Assembly (NCBI GenBank): GCA_008933995.1
Contig: WARS01000033.1
Span: forward strand, 6,131,787-6,195,786
Source: Datnioides undecimradiatus
Lineage: Eukaryota > Chordata > Actinopteri > Lobotiformes > Datnioididae
Direction of reading: 5' to 3'
Length of the DNA: 64,000 nucleotides
In this document: in pieces, positions 49,924 to 61,350 of the stretch
Numbering within the stretch: position 1 is the first letter of the stretch
How the letters are laid out: every line of letters begins with the position of its first letter
Position numbers and translations under genes: made by a program
Notes under the pieces: generated by a model
Told to the model about the DNA's origin: nothing
Seen by the model: only the letters and a program-made list of their open reading frames with translations
Databases searched by the model: none

Positions 49924-52900
49924 AATATATAATGTCATTTAATGCAGTGAAAATTAAAATCCAAATATCGGTTGTTTTAAAGGGCTTGAAAAGTCAATCA
50001 GTGATCTTAATAATAAGAGTGACGGGACGTTTTCTGACAAAGTTCAAACAGTTTGACATTGACGCGTACGTCAATGCACCAATCAGGATTATTTGAATTG
50101 TGGCTTGTTGCTTATCTTGCCCGTCTTCTGAGAGAAGAACATCACAAGGCATCACTCCCACCTCAGTGTAAACCAGTTAGCTTATCTTCGCATAAAGACT
50201 GGAAACAAGAGGAAACAGATTAGTTCAATGTGGGTGACAAAATCCACTCACAAGCACCTCAAAAGCTCAAACAAGATGTCTTAACGTGGTTTTGCAGGGC
50301 TGCCGTTTGTGCAGGACTGTTTTTTACTGCCAATTTTACACTTCTGTTTTTAAATGGGTCACACAAACAAGATATAATGTAATTAGTCGAGCCAGGGGAC
50401 ATATCAGTCAACGTGCATGCACCTATCCCAGATATATCAGGATATCAGGATGTTCCTGAAATCTCAGAGCAAAATGTCAGAGCAAAAATTGGCGCTCACA
50501 TAGAAAATGTCTGCTTTTAGTCCATCTTATTAATTGTTATTATTAATTTATGTTATGATTGATAGTTATTGGTTAATGATAGATATTGGTAAGTTTTAGG
50601 GATCTTTGGAGGTGCTGGTGGGTGGATTTTCTACCTTCTGGCAGAGCCCTTTCCAGACTTCATGCTAAGCAAAGCTAACTAGCCTTGTGTCTGATCTAAC
50701 TGGACATTGAAGGTGCCAGGTATTTAAACCAGCTGTCACGCAGTCACAAGGGTCAGCCCCCTCTACAAATAAGGACAGTACTTAAAGTGACAAAATAACC
50801 ATTCAGTGTGTTCCTCCTCAGCGTACACGAGCAATGCTGACATAATCCAGCCAGGCCTGACTCCACTGCAGCCCAACCTGGACGATTTCATGGATATACC
50901 AGGTACTCTCTACCCATCTGTCTGTCAGTCTGCCTGTCTGCGTGCCAGTGGACTCCTCAAATGTTGTCCTGTTTTACTCCATGTGAGTTTCCACCCACTC
51001 TCAACTTGTTTGTACATTTTGCCTCCCGCGCGCAATATAAACACGTCCTCAAGATCGAGATCAGTCAGTCGATTACTTAATGCTGATGTTTTTTACGTCG
51101 CAATTCTGATGTGTGCAGTTTTTCTGCAGCACCTACTGTATATTATTGGATCTTCAGAGGTTATGGGGGTGTCAAAATCAGGGCTGAGTTGAAAGAATGG
51201 GGAAGTGGAAGAGGATGTGTTTAACCGCAAGTTCTGGCAACGGTACCACCTCTGAGGTTGGGGGGGAAGTGAAGGGATGGGCTGAGAGATGGTGGACTCT
51301 CCTTCTCCAAAAACAAGCCGTTGGTGACCTCGGCTCATTTTGACCAACTAATGTAACTATGGTTACGATTAAAGCGGCTATAATCAATATTTCAATATTA
51401 ACAAATGAAAAGGCGTGATCTGGGGGCGTTGCTGGTTGTGATGAACTCGCAGCAGAGATTCATCAGCTGACTCCACAGAGTGTTTTACAGCTCACAGCTT
51501 TACTGTTCTGTTTAACCCTCGCTGCAGTGACCGGTGCTGTTTCCAGACGGCGGCATTAATAAACCCACTGTCAGCCACTAGGTGGTGGACACAGCAAAGC
51601 ATTTATTTCCCTCTGAAGTGCTGAAGGGCAGAAAGGAGAGTGAATGTTCGGCTTACATTAATCACATAGACATGAACATAATTCCAAGTAAATGATAATG
51701 CAATGATATTTGTTCTACCCAACTAAGTAAGCAACTTTTTCTAATTCAGCAACGTAAAGGGGGTCTGACCTCATGGCCAAACGTGTTGTGTTTAAGTCGC
51801 TCCTCATAAATTATTTGCAAATCCCATTCAGACTGCGCCGCCCCCAGCTACACTGGCACATTGCTACATGTGCGTGACTGACCTCCGCAGAGCAGTGGAA
51901 TAGTGCAGTGCACCTCCTCCTTCAGAGGAGCGTGTACTGTGTCATCTGCATGCTTGCAGGTGCATGAGATAAACAAAGCAGGGTCCCACTCGTAGAAAAA
52001 CAGCTCCATAGTGCTACTAGAGGTCAAAAGCTTGACAGTGAACCTTTAAAAGGTGATACCACTTTCAGCTAATCAGTTATTACAGGTTTATATAAACTTC
52101 TAAGGGAAATAAATTCATTTTTTGACAGTTTTGGCAGCAGTTAGTGTGGATTTAAAGAGAATCTCTTAATATGTTTCTATGTAATATTGTTTATTCTCCA
52201 ATCACAGACTCCTGAGTCTTTTTATGAATTCATACTTTGAGTGTGCGAGGCAGGGAAAGTTTCATGCCTAGGGCTGCTTGTCTCTTTAGAGCAAACAGCT
52301 CGCCTGCAGGAAGACACGGAGAGCTGAGCAGCTACGGGCAGGACGGAGGAGGCAGGCTGGAGTTTAGCTCCTTGCTCAGGGGCACAATGGCTGTGGTTGT
52401 TTTGGCCTTTGTGTTACTTCCAGTGAAACAACTCCAGAAGCCCTGTGGCTAAAAGTCAGCCTTTGTAACCCAGAGACAACCTGCTGCCCACTGCTGTAAT
52501 ATGTGGGTGGGTTTGTGTGTGCGCGCGTGTATGTGCATAGCTGCTTGTTCTCACAGCGCTGGCAAGGTCCTTAGGGATCAGCTGTCTGGCTCTGTGTTGG
52601 TCACAAGGTCCAGGGAGCAAGTGAGTGTCTGTCAGAGCGGCACAGCCATGACTTTAATTTATGCAGAGTCTTCCTCCGTGCTTCTCTTAAATGGAAATAC
52701 AGTCGACCTGTCTGAGACAGCATGTTAGGCCAGTGGCTTCCCCTGACTGAGATGAAAGCACAGACCTGACGGTATGCACTTTTCCCTTGCATTCACAGAG
52801 CTAGTGTCCCCGCTGGATTCACAATCACTGTGTGCGTTAATGACAGCTGCTCCGCTCTGAAGGCTGATTTGATATTTGTTTTACTCGGCCGGTCAAAGCT

Positions 52901-55900
52901 TTTGCATTCAGCAACATCAAATGTGAAGAAACCACAGTCGGCAGCTCGTAGCGTCAGTCTGGGCACAATATATATAACATAATATAATGCAATTTTACAG
53001 AACGCTGCTCTGAATACTGGAGACAGTTAGATAAGTGTTAGACTCTGCAGGTGACCATACAGCAGATTACGCGAACTCATTACCTTTGTAAACTAATAAT
53101 GAATTCTGTGTTTAGTGCAATGTGTCTTGGCCTGTTTATGTTTATTTGTTGTATTTATCGTCATATCATGTTGTTGGTTTTTGCATTAATGCCACCGTCT
53201 TGGCCCTGTTTGTCCTGCAGCAGAGGTTTTTGCATCAGTGACAGTTTAACTGGTTGTGTAAAGGAGAGAGAGACAGGAGCTGACTGAGGTGACTGCATGT
53301 ATTGTGATGTTTAAGCGTCATTCACGCCAGGATGCAATTTGTCTGAGACGCTTTTTATGATTTTATGCAATTGCTTGAAAACTCTTGATATGCTGCAGCT
53401 GTAGCAGCACTAGGCGCATTAGGATTGACAGTCTGATTAAGTGTGCATGCGTGTGTGTGTGTGTCTTCTCAGATATCTTTACGAACTACCGGGGCCAGCC
53501 CACTGAGCAGACCGGTTTTGCTGACTGTGGTTATTACGAGAGCCCATCCAGCATAGAGTTTGCTCCAGTTGCCTCCCCTGTGGTAACAACTCCCCAGCTA
53601 CTCATCGACACCCAGCTGGCCCAGGTACCGCTGCTCTAAACGGCTGCGCCTGCTTCTGAGACGTGTGTCTGCAGACATATTTCATTTGAAACCGATCGTA
53701 CTCCTGTTAAATCAGTTTAAATCGACTGAAAACGTTCTTCTTCCAGCCCAGTCTGTCATCTGAGAGTTTGCCGCAGCCATCGTCATCCAACACCCGGCCG
53801 GAGCAGACCAGGCAGGACCAGGGATGCGGTGAATACCACACATCTAACATCATATCAGGCACCATGCCGTATGGACATCAGTCATACCCTGATCCGCCTG
53901 TTTCGATAGCTTACACCGCCAGCATCGAGCAGCCGGCTGCGTCGAGTGTCCCTTTTTTCTACCCACTGCCATGCCACAAGTTTGGTTACTACACGACAAC
54001 CAGCGTAACCCCCACTGTCATCACTCACACAGCCTCCACCACCCAGGGCTCTGTGCACCAGGCTCATGGCTACCCTCACCCAGGGGACGCGTACCCCCAG
54101 ACTCCCTGCCACTCTCTCAGTTACCCCTCTGCCGTGTCTGACCAGGTCCACGCCGCGCTGCCCTCTGTCACCACGACCCACTGCTTCTCGGTCCCAGAGC
54201 AGGTGGCTGTTACAGGGGTCAGAGGGAAGCACAAGCAAAAGACAGGAGGAGTGAGGACAGCCGGTCCCTCCGTGGCTCCGTCTGTCCCGCCGTCCACTGC
54301 TCCCACACCCACTAGCTGCCTGGCTAAGCTGCTCTCCTCCAGCGCACGTGAAAGTGAGTCATTCTACAAAATTCATAAAAAAATGAGTGGGATCAGGTTT
54401 CTGTCTGAAGAAATGAACCAACTACTGTCTTTATGCTTTCAGGAAAGCCGGCACTAGGATTTGACACTACCCTGGTGCCATCCAAAGGTCAGAGGTCACC
54501 ACCTCCCAGCTCCGCGGTGAGCCTGTCCTGTCACATGAGCAGAGTTCATTTGTTTTGAAAACTGATTTGGAGCAGCATCTCAACACAAATAATGCAAGAA
54601 GAAAAGAAAGAATTTAACATTTTTGAACATTTGTTGATTCTTTGTTCAGCTACCTATCAAAAGGCTGCAACAGAACTGAGTAAATGTGTGATTAATAAGC
54701 ATACATGAGGTTTCTTCTTCTTTTAAGTGCTTTGTGGAACTTAGTCATCAACTTTCCTAAGGTCCTCTTTTGTGAAACGCACTTCTAAATAGACATTGCA
54801 TCTTGTTTAGCAGTCAGGCAGCAGCACGCATGTCGGCGGACCTTCATTGCAGCTGCAGCAAGGAGCTGGTTGGCCCGCAGGGATCCCAGTCTTGACACCT
54901 CTACACAGCCAGAGTGCCACGCTGGGTCACAGCGGACCCCACGCCAGCACCTCCAGGGGATCGGCGGTGTCGGCCCTGCTCACCCACGGCTCAACGCACA
55001 CCAGCACAACCCTCCTCATTCCCAAGACTGAGAAACTATCTCCAGTCCAGCTCTATGGCACGGACAGGAGCAGCTTGACTGGTATGCCCTCAAAACTCTG
55101 AAACACTCAAGTGAATCAACACAGCACCTCTAACAAAATGTAGGGGTCACTTCTTCTTTTAATTGATGAATGATAACATGCTCAGTGTGAGGGAACACGC
55201 TGCAAAACATCTTTGAGCCAGTGACATAAGAGACATAACGACAAGAACATGCAGAACGCTCATGCATCCCCGCTTGATTGATTTTCCACTGCTCTATGCT
55301 AATTAGCATACCCTCTGTTGATTAGCAGCAGGCATGTGGTGATGTGAACGTTAAATGGCGACAAATATGTGGTTTACTCTTTGTGGGGTGCAATGGTGAA
55401 ACATTATGTTCAGAAACAACAGCATAGGTGCAAGTCCCAATACAATAAGATAATCTGCAGTTGCAGAAAAATACTGTGCAGCGGATGAATGAGTGTGTTT
55501 TTATAGACTGGGACAGCCCTAAAAATACTCCTGGCCACAGGAGCTCTACAGAGGCAATGGTAATTCATTTTTATCATTTATGAGTATGCAAGTCATATAA
55601 TAAAAAACACACGACTTCTTATTTCTAACTCGTTAATTTGGACGGTGCGAAGGTTTATCATCACTTCCAAAATGTCAGATGTGTCAGGGTGCTAATCAGC
55701 ATTCAGAGCCTTTACTTAGGAACTGATTCAGCTCTGTGGAAACATTAGCAACACAAGTACAGAAGTGTTTTCAGCAAAATGTGCTTATGGATTACAAGTA
55801 AAATGCTTCTTATGTGGAAATGTCCCCCTATGACAGATAAATGATTATATATGAAACTCTGATCATTAGTACTGATGCAACAATGTGTAAATTGCATTTC

Positions 55901-58900
55901 GGTCGAAATGCAGCTTTATAACAATAAATAGAGATTACTTCACTGTTTTAGTTCAGGGATTTGCAACCTGGGGCTTGGGGCCCTCTAAAGTATCACCAGA
56001 TGAGCCTGAGGGCTTGTGAGCTGATTTATGTGAATGCAAAAAGGACAAAATGAAATAGACATTTTGCAGACTTTCTCTAATCTTTGCATTTTTGTGAGAT
56101 AAAGATTATTTTGTCCATTTTGGGCAACAAGCAGTCACTTAAATAAATTGAAAAAAAAAACAAACAAACCCATTTGAGACATTTTAGGAGTAAAGCTTCT
56201 TTGATGGAACAACTCATAAACATCTGAAAGGCTAGGCTAGATGCTAGGACCAAACCAGACGCTTCTTGTTAAGTGTCAGAAGGCAAATGCTTGAGAACCA
56301 CTGTTTAATTTTAATGAGTTAAAATAGCTGTGAAACTATTCTAGTGGAGTATTAAGACCCAAACTTCACTCTGTAATAAAGCGGTGCAGAGCAACACTAA
56401 TTAATGACTAATTGAAGAGAAAATGAGATATGAGCTTTCTCTATGATTGAAACAAGCGGCTCTGGTAAATGATTTTGCCTCAAAACAGGATGGGATGTTC
56501 AGCTGCCAGACATCCTTCAACAAGATCAAATTACTGAAAATATGATTAGAGCCATTCTTGTTCCCACAACCATCACACCCGCTGGCTGTTGGTGTTGATC
56601 ACTGGGTCCAGTGCTGTGAAACTGATTACAGACAGTAAGTGTTTGAACTCTGAGGGTGCGTTTAGGGTCGATTCATCTTTTTTTTTTATTACTAAATAAT
56701 TGGAAGTGAATGGAAAAGTATACAGCTTCTTTCCTGTATATAGAGTGTGTTAATGACCGACACTGCAGCCAGCCACCAGGGGGAGATCTAGCTGTTTGAC
56801 TTTTGAGGAGCTGTCACTCTGTCCATCTCTATATGAAGACAATTTGGATACATAACTCGTGCACGGGAACATGCTTGGAGGTCATCGGTTTTACCTGCGA
56901 ATATAATGAGCAGATATTCTTGGTTGTCTGTGGTTTCTCTTAGTTAATTTTCCAGGACATCCAGGCCAAACGTCACCACCAAACCCTTTAGACAAATCCT
57001 CCAACCCCGAGTCCTCACACTCAGGCTTCTCAGGACATGGGAAGATAGAATCAAGTAAGGTAGGACACATTGTCTCATTTACTGTACATACACGTTTTGT
57101 TTTCATATAGTGCAGCGTGGCATTGAATCTTTTTTATATAGATAACAATCAAGCCCCTTTGTAAGGCCAAATGAAGTGAAAATTGAAAAATACCAGAACC
57201 TGATTGTTCAGCCAGTGTGTGAATCTGAGCGAGAAGTGTGATGCACATGTTCTTCTGCTATGTTATCTGCAGCAAACGGAGACCAGGAGGATAACTCACA
57301 TCTCTGCAGAGCAGAAGAGGCGTTTCAACATCAAACTGGGTTTTGACACTTTACATAATCTTGTGACAACGCTCAGCTCTCAGCCGAGCATAAAGGTACT
57401 GTGCAAAGATGTGCGGCTGCATTAGAGATAGATGCGCTGAAAGGTGGGGGCGGAGAGCGTCACCAAAGTGCAGCGGAGTTGATGCTCAGTTTCACAGAAA
57501 TAGCTATATGTAAATGTATGCTATGGGAACATTTGTGTTTTTTGAATATGAGCAACAGTAATGCTGAACATTTGTGGTGAACTCTGGTGCATTGGCTACA
57601 TGTGGTAACCCCCTGTCCGCTGGCACAGATCAGCAAAGCCACCACACTGCAGAAGACGGCCGAGTACATCAGTAAGATGCAGCAGGAGAGGGCTCAGCTG
57701 CACGAGGAGGCTCAGAGACTCAGAGAGGAGATCCAGCTCCTGAACTCTGCCATCAAGTGAGACGTTATCTAGACCCAGCTCCTGTGTCTAAGTGTGTGAG
57801 TGAATGTGTGCGTGCACGCGAGCGTTTGCTTGCGTTGTTGACTCAGCGTGGCTCTTCCTGCAGTGCGTGCCAGCAGCAGCTACCAGCCACCGGTGTGCCC
57901 ATCACACGCCAGCGCTTTGACCACATGAGGCAGAAGTTCAGAGAGTACGTCCAGGCACAGACTCTGCAAAACTGGAAGTTCTGGCTAGTATCCTTATGAA
58001 TGTGAATCCGGTTAATTACAGCATCACGGTGCCGCAAACCCAGCTTAAGAAACTCGGCAAAACTGTGCATAAAACATTACAATCCAGTGTTGAGCACTAA
58101 ATGTACTCATCTTTTCCTGTGTGGGGCTCTTGTGTTTTATTATTTGCAGTGGCTGGCTGCAGCATCCGTTGGCTTCTTCCGACTTTGGAGGAATTTCAAA
58201 TTTTGTTTTATTCCCTAAACCGTTTTCTTTGAATACGAATGAACTAATTAAACCAAGAGCTACAGTGATACAGTAGCAGGGAAAACTAAGCCATGAAATG
58301 GAGCTTTTGCTTTGCCACAGAATGTATGGTAAGTGAACGCAGCCTGCCCTTTCTACAGATTAAAGTGTAATGACATAGTGTTGGTTCATACAAAGCACAT
58401 TTTTTTAATCTGGCGAGTCTCAGTTTAATCAGGCAGCTAAAATAAATGCCAGCGTGTTCCAAATGCCAGTTGCATTAAAAATGATATTAATCCATAACTC
58501 TCCCCTTAATGATCACCGAATCCGTTACTGCTGGCCCTTATCTCGCAGGCAAGATAGGAAGATCAGATTACGATTTTATCATCTTTGTGTTTTGCACAAA
58601 AACACCTTCAGGGTGTTTTCCCTCCATGAATATTAAGGTGTTTTCGATGGTTCCTCGGGGGATTGTGCATTTATCTGATTGCCGATATTCTAAATTAAAA
58701 ACATACAATTCTCCGAGAGGGTATTTTCTCTTTACAACAAGCCCAGATAGCAGCGTTTACCGAATGTTTGACTGATAATTTTCCAGCCTCTCCATTCAAC
58801 CATGAGAAGTAATTCATTTGTTTTTTTGTCGATCGCTCGTTTATTGCCTCTTCCAACATAGTGAGCCGCTCACTTGTAATGTTCTGACTGATAAAAGAAT

Positions 58901-58909
58901 AAGTCTGAG

Positions 58910-58972
<63 letters not shown>

Positions 58973-59942
58973 TATTGTTAAGGAAGTTCCCATAAAAAGA
59001 TGAGGAAAAGCCATGAATTGGTCCTCTTGACATGTCTGCGTATCCAAAACCTTGTGTATCTTATAAATGTGTGCCCTTGAGCTTCACTGTTATCATTGTT
59101 TCTTGAGTCAGTCACACACACACACACACAACCATCCTCCTGCTGTAAATACTCACCATTGCACCTAATGTGTATTAATCCACAGCCAACAATAGTCACA
59201 AACAAGTTCACTATTTACTGGTGTTTTAGTTGTTTTTGTCAAAAACTCTAGTTTCCACCTGATAAAGGAAGTCATGTAGCTTTTAAAAAACATGGACCAT
59301 ATGTTTATTACCTGTTTTTACGGATTAGATAGAATCCAATGGGGTAGGAAAGTTGGAAAGTATTCAGAGACTGATTAACACGTAGCTGGTTTTCATTTTG
59401 CATTTTGCTATGGATGTCATCTGAGACACTGCAATGCTTCTAGTATCAATCCAGTAACATGGGAACAATGAGACGAATATTCATAACATGTAGTGTTTGA
59501 ATGAGCCAGACTTCTTTCCTCAACTCCCCGTCAGTTCAGTATCATCATCGAGCCGCTGTTTGAGTCCTATAATGGAATGGTGTCCACTGCCAGTGTGGAG
59601 GACCTGTGTCGATCCACTCTGTCCTGGCTGGACCAGCACTGTTCCCTGCCCGCCCTAAGACCCAGTGAGTCCGCTGTAACTGGTTCTTCCGTGCGACAGC
59701 TTTCCAGAGTTTATCTCTATTGTTCCGTGTTTCTGTTGTACTTTTGCATTAGCTGTGATTTGTTCTCATTTCTCTCAGTGGTTCTGAGTTCACTCCGTCT
59801 CCTGAGTACCACCACAGCCATCCTGACAGACCCCAGCCTGCTGCCGGAGCAGGCCACCCTCGCTGTCACCCAGGGCGACCCCGCTGCTGCCCTGGATCAC
59901 TCCTTACAGCTCGCCTCTCGGGACAATATACACCCCATGTGA
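42805..59942 (+). CDS. mlxipl: Carbohydrate-response element-binding protein (ChREBP/MondoB), bHLH-ZIP factor
   Basis: ChREBP shuttles from cytoplasm to nucleus when glucose metabolites rise, pairs with MLX and activates glycolytic and lipogenic genes. Seventeen exons join in phase: 42805-43151, 44702-44808, 45412-45494, 45700-45789, 46391-46432, 49462-49636, 50822-50902, 53473-53624, 53747-54353, 54443-54516, 54811-55081, 56944-57059, 57273-57395, 57629-57756, 57864-57987, 59535-59664 and 59779-59942 (TGA), giving 937 residues against about 852 in human. The glucose-sensing module shows HSGHFMVSSPHSDS (49-62), DPTLTRLFDCMSLAYS, WRDKIRLNNAIWRAW, YWKRRIEVVIKEYHKWRIYY, LLSDISDTLFTMTQ and NADIIQPGLTPLQP. 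A Pro/Ser/Thr-rich transactivation region follows. The basic region ITHISAEQKRRFNIKLGFDTL starts near residue 722, then a leucine zipper and the dimerisation/cytoplasmic domain (NWKFWLFSIIIEPLFES). RRITHIS and KRRIEVV fit MLXIPL better than MLXIP. Exons 10-12 are the least conserved. Confidence 0.95.
46110..46360 (+). repeat. Interspersed repeat B
   Basis: It reads ATCTCTACCATTACTGGATG, GATTGCCTTGAAATTTGGTA, TATTTATGTCCCGTCAAGAT, TGCTAATTAGCAAATGTTAC, GCTAAGCTAATGAGCATGGT and GTGGCTGTAGACTC. It lies in mlxipl intron 4 and shares these blocks, in order, with the copy near 47.87 kb. Confidence 0.65.
46704..46727. repeat. (CA)n microsatellite
   Basis: About 12 AC units in mlxipl intron 5. Confidence 0.95.
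47880..48225 (+). repeat. Interspersed repeat B
   Basis: TGCCATGAGATTTCATACTG, ACATTCATGTTCCCCCGAGG, ATGATCCCCTGACCTTTCAT, CAGTTAGCAAATGTTCGCAG, ACGCTAATCTAAGATGGTCA and CATATTAGCATTTAGCCTCA occur in order. It is the longest repeat B copy in the window and lies in mlxipl intron 5. Confidence 0.7.
48751..48786. repeat. (CA)n microsatellite
   Basis: CA tract with one ATAG interruption in mlxipl intron 5. Confidence 0.95.
49885..49921. repeat. (GT)n microsatellite
   Basis: About 18 uninterrupted GT units in mlxipl intron 6. Confidence 0.95.
50160..50290 (-). repeat. Interspersed repeat A, inverted copy
   Basis: CCAGTTAGCTTATCTTCGCA, TAAAGACTGGAAACAAGAGG, AAACAGATTAGTTC and TGACAAAATCCACTCACAAG occur in order. 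This is the reverse complement of the + strand copies and faces the copy at about 50.6 kb. Confidence 0.65.
50600..50725 (+). repeat. Interspersed repeat A, forward copy
   Basis: GGAGGTGCTGGTGGGTGGAT, TTTCTACCTTCTGGCAGAGC, CCTTTCCAGACTTCATGCTA and AGCAAAGCTAACTAGCC occur in order. Its reverse complement aligns block by block with the inverted copy about 0.3 kb upstream in the same mlxipl intron. Confidence 0.65.
54808..54813 (+). promoter_or_regulatory. mlxipl: NAGNAG tandem acceptor of mlxipl exon 11
   Basis: The acceptor reads TTGTTTAGCAG, so splicing after TAG or after CAG are both possible. The two products differ by one glutamine at the start of exon 11 and keep the frame. The coding coordinates given for the gene use the upstream site. 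Confidence 0.6.
55507..55559 (+). other. mlxipl: Orphan exon-like segment in mlxipl intron 11
   Basis: A 53-nt open segment lies between TTTTTATAG and GTAATT. It continues exon 11 in frame (DWDSPKNTPGHRSSTEAM) but ends in phase 0, while exon 12 needs phase 1. Inclusion would therefore shift the frame and reach a stop early in exon 12. It could be a poison exon, an alternative terminal segment or chance. Confidence 0.3.
55954..56303. mobile_element. hAT-like MITE in mlxipl intron 11
   Basis: The left end CAGGGATTTGCAACCTGGGG and the right end TTGAGAACCACTG are imperfect inverse complements of the hAT-type tip. It is about 350 bp, with no coding capacity. Flanking octamers TTTTAGTT and TTTAATTT could be a decayed 8-bp target duplication. 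Confidence 0.6.
57988..59534 (+). other. mlxipl: U12-type (minor spliceosome) GT-AG intron of mlxipl
   Basis: The donor reads GTATCCTT immediately after the exon ending in FWL codons, matching the U12 5' splice site consensus RTATCCTT. TTTCCTCAAC (59515-59524), close to the U12 branch consensus TTCCTTAAC, ends 10 nt before the acceptor CAG, where U12 branch points lie. Phase 0 on both sides restores NWKFWL-FSIII, as in the family. It interrupts the C-terminal dimerisation/cytoplasmic domain. The donor is a poor U2 site, which supports the U12 reading. Confidence 0.8.
58910..58968. repeat. Compound (TA)n(CA)n microsatellite
   Basis: About eight TA units run into about 21 CA units, inside the U12-type intron of mlxipl. 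A second short (CA)n lies at 59112-59130. Confidence 0.95.
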
Positions 59943-60080
59943 CGGGGAAGAGCAGACTGAGTGGAAATTTGACACAACAATCCACAGGAGACCACAAGTC
60001 AGACGAGGGAAGGGTGGAATAATCTGAAAAAAGACCAGATACTCAGCTCCAAGACTTTTAATAAGGCAAAATCACATCCC

Positions 60081-60086
60081 AATAAA
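60081..60086 (+). terminator. mlxipl: mlxipl poly(A) signal
   Basis: First AATAAA after the stop codon, giving a short 3' UTR of about 0.16 kb. Longer forms using downstream signals cannot be excluded. Confidence 0.5.
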
Positions 60087-60109
60087 ACTCTCCAGCTGCA
60101 AAAAGAATG

Positions 60110-61080
60110 TATGTACACCCAAAAAGGCACAGGAACTATACGTGACTCAAGCTTATTATCTAATCAAGATTCAATGTATTTGTACATTTTCATTTTCTTT
60201 GGTGAAACCAGAGTTCGGATGATTGGAAGGAGATGTTGGTCACTGTAACTGTGAATGAATTGCTTAAATTTCTGTTTAAATCATTTTAACCCCAGTAGAC
60301 AACTGCATTTATTCTCGGCTCCTCTCCCATCTCAGGTTGTCTTGTCTGAGTATAATATGTAGCTTCAATTACTGATATTTTCTCAGTGCAGTTTAATGAT
60401 AGATTGGCCCTCTCACACCAGCGTAAGAGAAAATGAACAGTTTCACTTAGTAGGGGTTATACTGGGAGATTAAGTTTAATGTCTCTTAAAGTGGAGTCTG
60501 CAGAGCACCAGGGCTTCTTAAAAGGCATCCAGAGGGGCCCAGAGTGAAATGAATCACTCAGTACGTCAGAATGTGAAAGATGTCAGTCTTTCAGTTTTGT
60601 TAAATTACAACAAACACCTTTCCTTGGTGTTACGTCCAAAGCCCCTGCAACTAATACAACTAATCACAACTTGTGCTTGACGTGCAGTGAAACACAACCA
60701 GGTTATAGAGGGACAATACTCCTAAATACAATGATATATGGGGCTATTTAATGTGAAATGGACAGGTGTTATTGATAACATTAACATTGGCACTGTTATA
60801 TATTATAGATGTCCCTGTAAGTTGTGACAGCCCCAGGATCTTGAAATAGAATATATTCATTTAATCTGTTGCACCTGTGACATGTGGAAATGTCCCCCGT
60901 GAAAGAGGGCTTTTAGGGGATATTCTATTAAAATGAAATAGAAAGTGAACTGTCCCGCTGTGGCCCGTGCTCAGGACAAAGTCGTGCACAAGAAACAATC
61001 ATGGAGGAAATCCCCACGCTAGGTGACGCTCTTCCTGTGCACTGGACTCCATGTGGCTGCGGGTCTGCAGGTGCTCCTCC
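60110..61080. other. Intergenic spacer downstream of mlxipl
   Basis: About 1 kb without coding frames or recognised repeats. The first half could be an extended mlxipl 3' UTR; the last part rises in GC towards the next promoter. Confidence 0.45.
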
Positions 61081-61084
61081 GGCC

Positions 61085-61350
61085 CGACAGAGGGCGCTGT
61101 GCTGCAGGCGGGGCCGGAGAGGCGCAGCGTAGGGTTTTTGTTCCCAGAGCTCAACGGTGCGCTGTCCACTTCAGCACCACAAGCCGAGCGGAGGCAGCGG
61201 GCTAGCTAACGCTGAAGAGCAGGGACCGAAGACGCGGCTCAACATCAGCACCAGCACCGACCCGACTCCAAAATACTGAAGAGGCTGAAAGATACACGCC
61301 GATATCTGCCAGAAACGCCGACGGCAACGAGGCAAGAGACCGCAGAAAAG
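61085..61350 (+). other. Probable non-coding first exon of an unidentified + strand gene
   Basis: A GC- and CpG-richer stretch ends in CGCAGAAAAG followed by the strong donor GTAAGA at 61351. It contains no ATG-initiated frame of plausible length reaching the donor, so it looks like a 5' UTR exon within a CpG-rich promoter. The left border is approximate. No protein is encoded in the visible part, so the gene cannot be named. Confidence 0.4.

Noticed and set aside
58150-58220. TTATTTGCAG followed by an open stretch inside the mlxipl U12 intron
   Set aside because: No matching donor in phase, and the residues do not resemble the family; direct joining of the flanking exons already gives the conserved sequence.
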